From: Bacillota bacterium
Lineage (GTDB): Bacteria > Bacillota > Dethiobacteria > DTU022 > UBA8154
Assembly (NCBI GenBank): GCA_012839215.1
Contig: DUNV01000015.1
Location: forward strand, 1-47,083
Length of the DNA: 47,083 nt
Direction of reading: 5' to 3'
The notes beneath the pieces are model-generated. The model searched no databases. It saw nothing but the letters and a program-made list of their open reading frames with translations, and was not told the origin of the DNA. Positions 42,059 to 47,083 of the stretch are shown one piece after another; the first letter of the stretch is position 1, and each line of letters opens with the position of its first letter. The translations under genes and the position numbers were made by a program.

Positions 42059-44875
42059 ATGGATAAAATTGTCATCAAAGGTGCCCGTGAGCATAACCTT
42101 AAAAATATCGATCTGGAAATACCCCGCGATAAACTTATCGTTTTTACCGGCCTGAGTGGATCGGGAAAGTCGTCTTTGGCCTTTGATACTATCTATGCTG
42201 AAGGGCAACGCCGCTATGTGGAATCCCTTTCAGCTTATGCACGCCAATTTTTGGGACTGATGAACAAACCGGATGTGGATTTTATCGAGGGGCTCTCCCC
42301 GGCAGTTTCCATCGATCAGAAAAGCACCTCGCGCAATCCCCGTTCGACAGTCGGTACTGTCACGGAAATATCCGATTACCTGCGCCTCCTGTTTGCGCGG
42401 ATTGGCAAGCCCCATTGCCCCCGCTGCCAGGTGCCCATCTCCGGGCAGACAGTCCAGCAGATGGTCGACACTATCCTGGAACGCCCCCTTGGGGCGCGGC
42501 TGCAAGTTTTGGCCCCGCTGGTCAGGGGACGCAAGGGGGAATATGGGGCCCTTTTTGATGAACTGCGCAAAAAGGGTTACGTGCGCGTGCGCGTCGATGG
42601 CCAGATTAAAGAGCTTGAAGAAGCCATTGTGCTCGAGAAAAACAAGAAACACAATATCGAGGTCATTATCGATCGCCTTATCGTCCGGGAAAACATTGAA
42701 TCCCGCCTGGCCGATTCACTGGAAACGGCTCTCGATCTTGGTGATGGACTGGTTATTATCCAGGAACTGGGGGGAGGGGAGGAACTTTTTAGCAGCTCCT
42801 TTTCCTGCTTGCGCTGCGGTTTCAGTTTTGAAGAAATCTCACCCCGCCTCTTTTCCTTTAATAGCCCCTATGGGGCCTGCCCACATTGCGGGGGGTTGGG
42901 TCTGACTCTGGAATTTGATCCGGAGTTGGTCGTGCCCAGCCCGGAGCTATCTATTGCCGAGGGGGCCATTCATCCCTGGGGGGCCAACCCCAATGGATAT
43001 TACCGGCAATTTTTGGAATCATTTGCTACCGCTTTTAACCTTGATTTGAACAAACCCTTCCAATCATACAGTTTAAAGGAAAGAGAACTGCTCTTCAACG
43101 GTTCTCCTGAGAAGATCGATTTCCGTTATAGGAGTCCTTACCGGGGCAGGATCAGGAACTACAGGCGGCCTTTTCCGGGTATTTTAAATATTTTGGCGCA
43201 AAGGTACAAGGAGTCCGATAGCGATGATATCAAGGCACAGATGGGCAAATACATGCTTAGCAAACCCTGCCCGGCTTGTGGGGGGGCCAGGCTGAAGGAG
43301 GCCAGTCTGGCGGTGACCGTCGGCGGGAGGAATATCGCCGAACTGGCGGCTTTTACTGTCAAGGAAGCCAGGGAATTTTTGGCGGGTCTTTCCCTATCGG
43401 AAAAGGACACCTTGATCGGGCAGCAGGTCCTCAAAGAAATTTCAGCGCGTTTGGGGTTTCTTCTCGATGTGGGCCTCGGTTACCTGACCCTGGATCGTAG
43501 TGCCACGACCCTGTCGGGGGGGGAGGCCCAGCGCATCCGGCTGGCTACCCAGATTGGTTCCGGGCTGACGGGGGTAATCTATATCCTGGATGAACCCAGC
43601 ATCGGCCTGCACCAGAGGGACAATGCCCGCCTGTTGCAAACGCTGATGAAAATGAGGGATTTGGGTAATACAGTTATCGTGGTGGAGCATGATGAGGAGA
43701 CGATGCGCCAGGCAGACTATATTGTGGATATAGGCCCGGGGGCCGGGGAAATGGGCGGGCATATCGTTGCTGCCGGATCGCTGGAAACGATTGCTGCCAA
43801 TTGTTTCTCCATTACCGGGGATTATCTGGCCGGCAGGCGCAGCATCCCCCTTCCCGATCGGCGCAGGCCCCTTCCCGAAAAAAAATGGCTGGAGGTCCGC
43901 GGGGCAACGGCCAACAATCTAAAAAATATAGATGTGGCCTTTCCTTTGGGAGTTTTTATTTGTGTGACAGGGGTTTCCGGCTCGGGGAAAAGTACCCTGG
44001 TCAATGAAATACTAGCCCGTGCCCTGGCTCATAAATTGCACCGGGCCAGGGGAGGCGCGGGGCAGCATAGGGAGATCCGCGGCATAGAGTATCTTGATAA
44101 GGTCATCGAGATCGATCAATCTCCCATCGGGCGGACACCCAGATCAAACCCGGCAACCTATACCGGCGTTTTTGATCTTATTCGGGGGCTCTTTGCCCAA
44201 ACGACCGAATCCAAGATGAGGGGTTACAAGGCCGGCCGTTTCAGCTTTAACATCAAGGGCGGGCGCTGTGAGGCCTGCCGGGGCGACGGCATCATACGTA
44301 TTGAGATGCACTTTCTGCCCGATGTCTATGTGCCCTGCGAGGTCTGTAAAGGGCAACGCTATAACAGGGAAACCCTGGAGGTAACCTTTAAAGGGAAAAA
44401 TATTAGCCAGGTGCTCAATATGAGCGTGCAGGAGGCCTCCGAACTGTTCTCGGCAATTCCCAGGATTCAGAAAAAACTGCAGACCCTGGTAGATGTCGGA
44501 CTTGGCTATATCCGCCTCGGGCAGCCTGCCACAACCCTGTCGGGCGGGGAGGCCCAGCGGGTCAAACTTGCCACGGAGCTATCACGGCGCAGCAATGGGA
44601 AAACATTGTATATTTTGGATGAACCGACGACGGGGTTGCATATTGATGATATCAAAAAACTGCTTTTTATCCTTGAACGTCTGGTGGACAATGGCGATAC
44701 TGTCATTGTTATTGAGCATAACCTCGATGTTATCAAAAGGGCCGATTATATTATCGATTTGGGTCCGGAGGGCGGGGCGGCGGGCGGCGAAGTGATAGCC
44801 GAAGGAACGCCGGAGGAGATCGCCGCCGTGGAGACTTCCTCCACCGGCAAATTTCTCCGGGGCAAACTGGGATAG
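42059..44875 (+). CDS. uvrA: Excinuclease ABC subunit A
   Basis: The start is ATG 42059 ([25 protein letters not shown]); the extra residues in the track come from within uvrB. The 938 residues include two ABC modules. The first has Walker [16 protein letters not shown] and the second [17 protein letters not shown], with signatures [12 protein letters not shown] and [12 protein letters not shown]. Zinc modules are CLRCGFS...[17 protein letters not shown] and [29 protein letters not shown]. It scans DNA for lesions and loads UvrB. The two genes form one operon under the promoter at 39913. Confidence 0.98.
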   Translation: MDKIVIKGAREHNLKNIDLEIPRDKLIVFTGLSGSGKSSLAFDTIYAEGQRRYVESLSAYARQFLGLMNKPDVDFIEGLSPAVSIDQKSTSRNPRSTVGTVTEISDYLRLLFARIGKPHCPRCQVPISGQTVQQMVDTILERPLGARLQVLAPLVRGRKGEYGALFDELRKKGYVRVRVDGQIKELEEAIVLEKNKKHNIEVIIDRLIVRENIESRLADSLETALDLGDGLVIIQELGGGEELFSSSFSCLRCGFSFEEISPRLFSFNSPYGACPHCGGLGLTLEFDPELVVPSPELSIAEGAIHPWGANPNGYYRQFLESFATAFNLDLNKPFQSYSLKERELLFNGSPEKIDFRYRSPYRGRIRNYRRPFPGILNILAQRYKESDSDDIKAQMGKYMLSKPCPACGGARLKEASLAVTVGGRNIAELAAFTVKEAREFLAGLSLSEKDTLIGQQVLKEISARLGFLLDVGLGYLTLDRSATTLSGGEAQRIRLATQIGSGLTGVIYILDEPSIGLHQRDNARLLQTLMKMRDLGNTVIVVEHDEETMRQADYIVDIGPGAGEMGGHIVAAGSLETIAANCFSITGDYLAGRRSIPLPDRRRPLPEKKWLEVRGATANNLKNIDVAFPLGVFICVTGVSGSGKSTLVNEILARALAHKLHRARGGAGQHREIRGIEYLDKVIEIDQSPIGRTPRSNPATYTGVFDLIRGLFAQTTESKMRGYKAGRFSFNIKGGRCEACRGDGIIRIEMHFLPDVYVPCEVCKGQRYNRETLEVTFKGKNISQVLNMSVQEASELFSAIPRIQKKLQTLVDVGLGYIRLGQPATTLSGGEAQRVKLATELSRRSNGKTLYILDEPTTGLHIDDIKKLLFILERLVDNGDTVIVIEHNLDVIKRADYIIDLGPEGGAAGGEVIAEGTPEEIAAVETSSTGKFLRGKLG

Positions 44876-44876
44876 C

Positions 44877-44980
44877 GCATCACGGGACTGCATCACGGGG
44901 ACGGTTCTCCTGTTGCACTGCACCACGGGGACGGTTCTCCTGTTGAGGAAATGCAACAGGAGAACCGTCCCCATGATGCA
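44877..44980. repeat. REP-like repeat cluster upstream of uvrC
   Basis: There are three copies of a GGGGACGGTTCTCCTGTTG core: direct (44884-44917, full 34-base unit), direct (44918-44946, variant) and inverted (44952-44980), preceded by a 10-base fragment at 44877. Repeats with this core occur in many Clostridia genomes and resemble REP/MITE elements mobilised by IS200-like (RAYT) transposases. No transposase is in the window. Confidence 0.85.
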
Positions 44981-45005
44981 CCTTTCACCCAAGGGGGGGG
45001 ACGGC

Positions 45006-46826
45006 ATGACCGAAGAAATCCGGAAAAAACTAAAGGAAGAAAAAGTTGATCGATTGCCCCGCAGTCCCGGTGTTTACCTGTTTCACAACAGGGAGGGCAA
45101 GGTAATATATGTGGGCAAGGCCATCGATCTGCGTCAGCGCGTGCGCTTCTATTTTCAAAACCTGGCCTCACTTTCCCCCCGTGTCAGGATCATGGCGGAG
45201 AAGATTGCCGATCTATCCTATATTATTACCGATTCCGAAGTGGAGGCTTTTATCCTTGAATCCAACCTTATCAAGGAATATACCCCCCACTATAATGTGC
45301 AGTTTAAGGACGATAAACGCTACCCTTACCTTTGCTTGACCACGAATGAGCCCTTTCCCCGGCTGGTGGTGGCCCGACAGCCGGAAAAGAAAAAGGCGAA
45401 ATATTTTGGCCCCTACAGCAATGTTGGTGCCGTGCGGGATACAATGCGCCTTATCAAAAAGCTTTTCCCACTGCGCAGTTGTAAACAGCCCTTGCAGGAA
45501 GGAACGGCGAGGGGGCGCCCCTGCCTCAACTGGCAGATTAAACGCTGCCTGGCCCCCTGCAGGGGGAGCGTCTCCGGCAAGGAGTACCTGGCAGTCGTGG
45601 AACAGGTCATCCTCTTTCTCGAAGGCCGGCAGCAGGTCCTGCTAAAAAAAATCGAACATGAAATGGGTGCCGCAGCGGAGGCCCTCGATTATGAAAAGGC
45701 TGCTCGCTTGCGCGATCAGCTTTTTTCCCTGCAAAAATTGATGGAGCGGCAAAAGGTTGTAACTAGTGATATGCGTGATCGGGATATTATAGCCCTGGTT
45801 TCCCGGCCATGGGGTTTTTCTGCCGGACTTTTTAAAGTGCGCGGCGGCAAGCTGCTCGGTGCGGAAAATTTTTCCTCCCGTCGGACACAAGATATGGAGC
45901 CGGAGGTGGTGACGAAGGAGTTTATCCGCCATTTTTATTCCGGTGCCTCCTTTATTCCCGGGGAGCTTCTACTTTCCCACCTACCGGAGGAACACAAGTT
46001 TCTGGAAAAGTGGCTGGAAAAGGAAAAAGGCGGCGGCCGGGTGACCATCAGGGTCCCCCAAAGGGGGGAGAAAAAGGCCCTTTTGGAATTGTTGAAAAGA
46101 AACACCTTGCAGCACAGCAAGTTGGAGGAAAAGGGGGTTAGGGAGGATGAAAGGGTGTTGGAGGAATTGGCCAAGGTTTTAGGGCTCCCCACGCCTCCGG
46201 AAAGGATTGAAGGCTATGATATTTCCCACTTTGGTGGAAAAGAAACAGTAGGTTCAATGGTCGTTTTTCAAAAAGGCAGGCCCTGGAAGGAAGGATACAG
46301 GCGTTTTAAGATTAGGAAAGGGAAGGCTGCCGACGATTATGGCGCACTTGCCGAAATGCTGGAACGTCGCCTTCACAACAGCAAACTGCCGCCGCCCTCA
46401 CTGGTGCTTATTGATGGCGGCCGCGGTCAGCTGTCTATAGGGCAACAGATTTTCAGGGCCGGGGGTTTGGGGAGCATCCCCATGGTGGCGCTAGCTGAAG
46501 AAGAAGAACTGCTTTTTGTTCCCAACAGGAAAAACCCCCTGCGCCTTTCGGCCTCCCACCCCGCCCTCAAGCTTTTACAGCGGGTGCGCGACGAGGCACA
46601 CCGCTTTGCCCTTTCCTTGAGCCAGGACCTCAATGTTAAAAGCAGTATTGGTTCGTTCCTGGAAAGCGTTCCGGGGATAGGACCGATTCGCAGAAAGGCC
46701 TTGCTGGAACACTTTAAAGGGTTGGAAGCAATCCGGGAGGCCACACTTGAGGAAATTAGATCTGTTAAGGGCATCAGTGCCAGGGTGGCAGGGGAACTAT
46801 ACCGGAAGCTTCATGGAATTACGTGA
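45006..46826 (+). CDS. uvrC: Excinuclease ABC subunit C
   Basis: UvrC makes both incisions around a lesion. The start is ATG 45006 (MTEEIRKKLKEEKVDRLPRSPGVYLF); the 31 upstream residues in the track are translated repeat and should be dropped. At 606 residues the length is normal. The GIY-YIG nuclease is at the N-terminus (GVYLFHNREGKVIYVGKAIDLRQRV). A cysteine cluster occupies CKQPLQEGTARGRPCLNWQIKRCLAPC and a UVR domain lies near 205-240. The RNase H-like nuclease has EGYDISHFGGKETVGSMVVF and LVLIDGGRGQL. A C-terminal helix-hairpin-helix pair completes it (SVPGIGPIRRKALLEHF, VKGISARVA). It lies right after uvrA but is separated by repeats. Confidence 0.97.
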   Translation: MTEEIRKKLKEEKVDRLPRSPGVYLFHNREGKVIYVGKAIDLRQRVRFYFQNLASLSPRVRIMAEKIADLSYIITDSEVEAFILESNLIKEYTPHYNVQFKDDKRYPYLCLTTNEPFPRLVVARQPEKKKAKYFGPYSNVGAVRDTMRLIKKLFPLRSCKQPLQEGTARGRPCLNWQIKRCLAPCRGSVSGKEYLAVVEQVILFLEGRQQVLLKKIEHEMGAAAEALDYEKAARLRDQLFSLQKLMERQKVVTSDMRDRDIIALVSRPWGFSAGLFKVRGGKLLGAENFSSRRTQDMEPEVVTKEFIRHFYSGASFIPGELLLSHLPEEHKFLEKWLEKEKGGGRVTIRVPQRGEKKALLELLKRNTLQHSKLEEKGVREDERVLEELAKVLGLPTPPERIEGYDISHFGGKETVGSMVVFQKGRPWKEGYRRFKIRKGKAADDYGALAEMLERRLHNSKLPPPSLVLIDGGRGQLSIGQQIFRAGGLGSIPMVALAEEEELLFVPNRKNPLRLSASHPALKLLQRVRDEAHRFALSLSQDLNVKSSIGSFLESVPGIGPIRRKALLEHFKGLEAIREATLEEIRSVKGISARVAGELYRKLHGIT

Positions 46827-46831
46827 AACAT

Positions 46832-46953
46832 GGGACTGCATCACGGGGACGGTTCTCCTGTTGCATTTCCTTTTGAACAGGCAAGCAGTAGTGCAACAGG
46901 AGAACCGTCCCCGTGATGCAGTCCCCCAACAGGAGAACCGCCCCCGTGATGCA
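46832..46953. repeat. REP-like repeat cluster downstream of uvrC
   Basis: A 34-base unit at 46832-46865 is repeated exactly in inverted form at 46892-46925, with a 26-base loop. It is followed by a further inverted copy at 46926-46953 with changes. The 34-base unit is identical to the one at 44884-44917 on the other side of uvrC. The order here (direct, inverted, inverted) mirrors the upstream cluster (direct, direct, inverted). Confidence 0.9.
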
Positions 46954-46961
46954 CCCGTTCA

Positions 46962-46990
46962 TTGACAGCAGCCCTTTTTCACTGTAATCT
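46962..46990 (+). promoter_or_regulatory. Possible promoter of the terminal HAD gene
   Basis: TTGACA at 46962-46967 and TAATCT at 46985-46990 are 17 bases apart. A second TATAAT at 47009-47014 has a poor -35. Confidence 0.4.
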
Positions 46991-47031
46991 AATAGTAGTT
47001 ACCTTATATATAATAACTGTGAGGATAGGAA

Positions 47032-47083
47032 ATGGATTATAAGTTGTTGGCCCTTGATCTCGATGATACCCTTCTCAACGAGA
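47032..47083 (+). CDS. Cof-type HAD hydrolase, N-terminal fragment (cut by window end)
   Basis: ATG 47032 with GAGGATAGGA upstream begins MDYKLLALDLDDTLLNE. This is the motif I region of HAD phosphatases (DLDDTL), in the form typical of Cof/YkrA-type sugar-phosphate phosphatases. Only 17 residues are visible, so the subfamily is a guess. Confidence 0.7.
   Translation, partial: MDYKLLALDLDDTLLNE

Noticed and set aside
44913-45005. N-terminal extension of uvrC in the ORF track
   Set aside because: It is translated REP-like repeat DNA; known UvrC proteins begin near MTEEIRKKL, and a G-rich ribosome site precedes ATG 45006.

Overview
The window looks like the chromosome of a spore-forming, low-to-mid GC Gram-positive anaerobe (Bacillota, Clostridia-like). 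The reasons are the sigma-G inhibitor Gin, an AbrB regulator with a Spo0A-type box behind its promoter, sigma-H-type promoters, a YabE/3D-domain protein, a MinJ-like protein, long-form HPF, and gene order close to the Bacillus subtilis csfB-tmk-holB-ricT-rsmI-abrB-metS-tatD-yabE block. I cannot name the species. Almost all genes lie on the + strand and are ordinary housekeeping genes.

Layout. 1-2.2 kb: end of a LysM protein, a CAP-domain secreted protein, and on the - strand a stand-alone pyruvate-kinase C-terminal-domain protein. 2.3-9.2 kb: guaB, then gin, a YaaO-type PLP decarboxylase, tmk, holB, ricT and rsmI. 9.2-11.7 kb (- strand): abrB and a long FtsA-like ATPase. 11.8-17.0 kb: metG, tatD and two tandem YabE-type wall proteins, one with an RlpA head and one with a 3D head. 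17.1-18.1 kb: a cold-shock protein and hpf. 18.1-22.5 kb: a GT-A/nucleotidyltransferase-like protein, a HisD homologue, a divergent HisB homologue and a large HAD phosphatase. 22.7-29.4 kb: secA, prfB (split by a programmed frameshift), a YitT membrane protein and a two-subunit transketolase. 29.6-37.0 kb: ilvC, then ftsE, ftsX, an EnvC/PcsB-like M23 protein, a CtpB-like S41 protease, a MinJ-like PDZ protein and a coiled-coil protein. 37.2-39.8 kb (- strand): htpG and hsp20, the latter behind a perfect CIRCE element. 40-46.8 kb: uvrB, uvrA and uvrC, with uvrC bracketed by mirror-image repeats. The window ends in the start of a Cof-type HAD hydrolase.

The best candidate for something undescribed is the 18.1-22.5 kb cluster. 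Its HisD homologue has lost or changed three active-site positions (Zn-ligand Gln to Glu, Zn-ligand Asp to Asn, His to Ala). The adjacent HisB homologue has lost the second His of the HHxxE metal motif. Both are coupled to an intact HAD phosphatase. This suggests a histidine-pathway-derived module acting on another substrate rather than canonical histidine synthesis. Other notable signals are the sigma-H/Spo0A-type sites before hpf, ftsEX, ilvC and abrB, the repeat-bracketed uvrC, and the long C-terminal extension of the FtsA-like protein.
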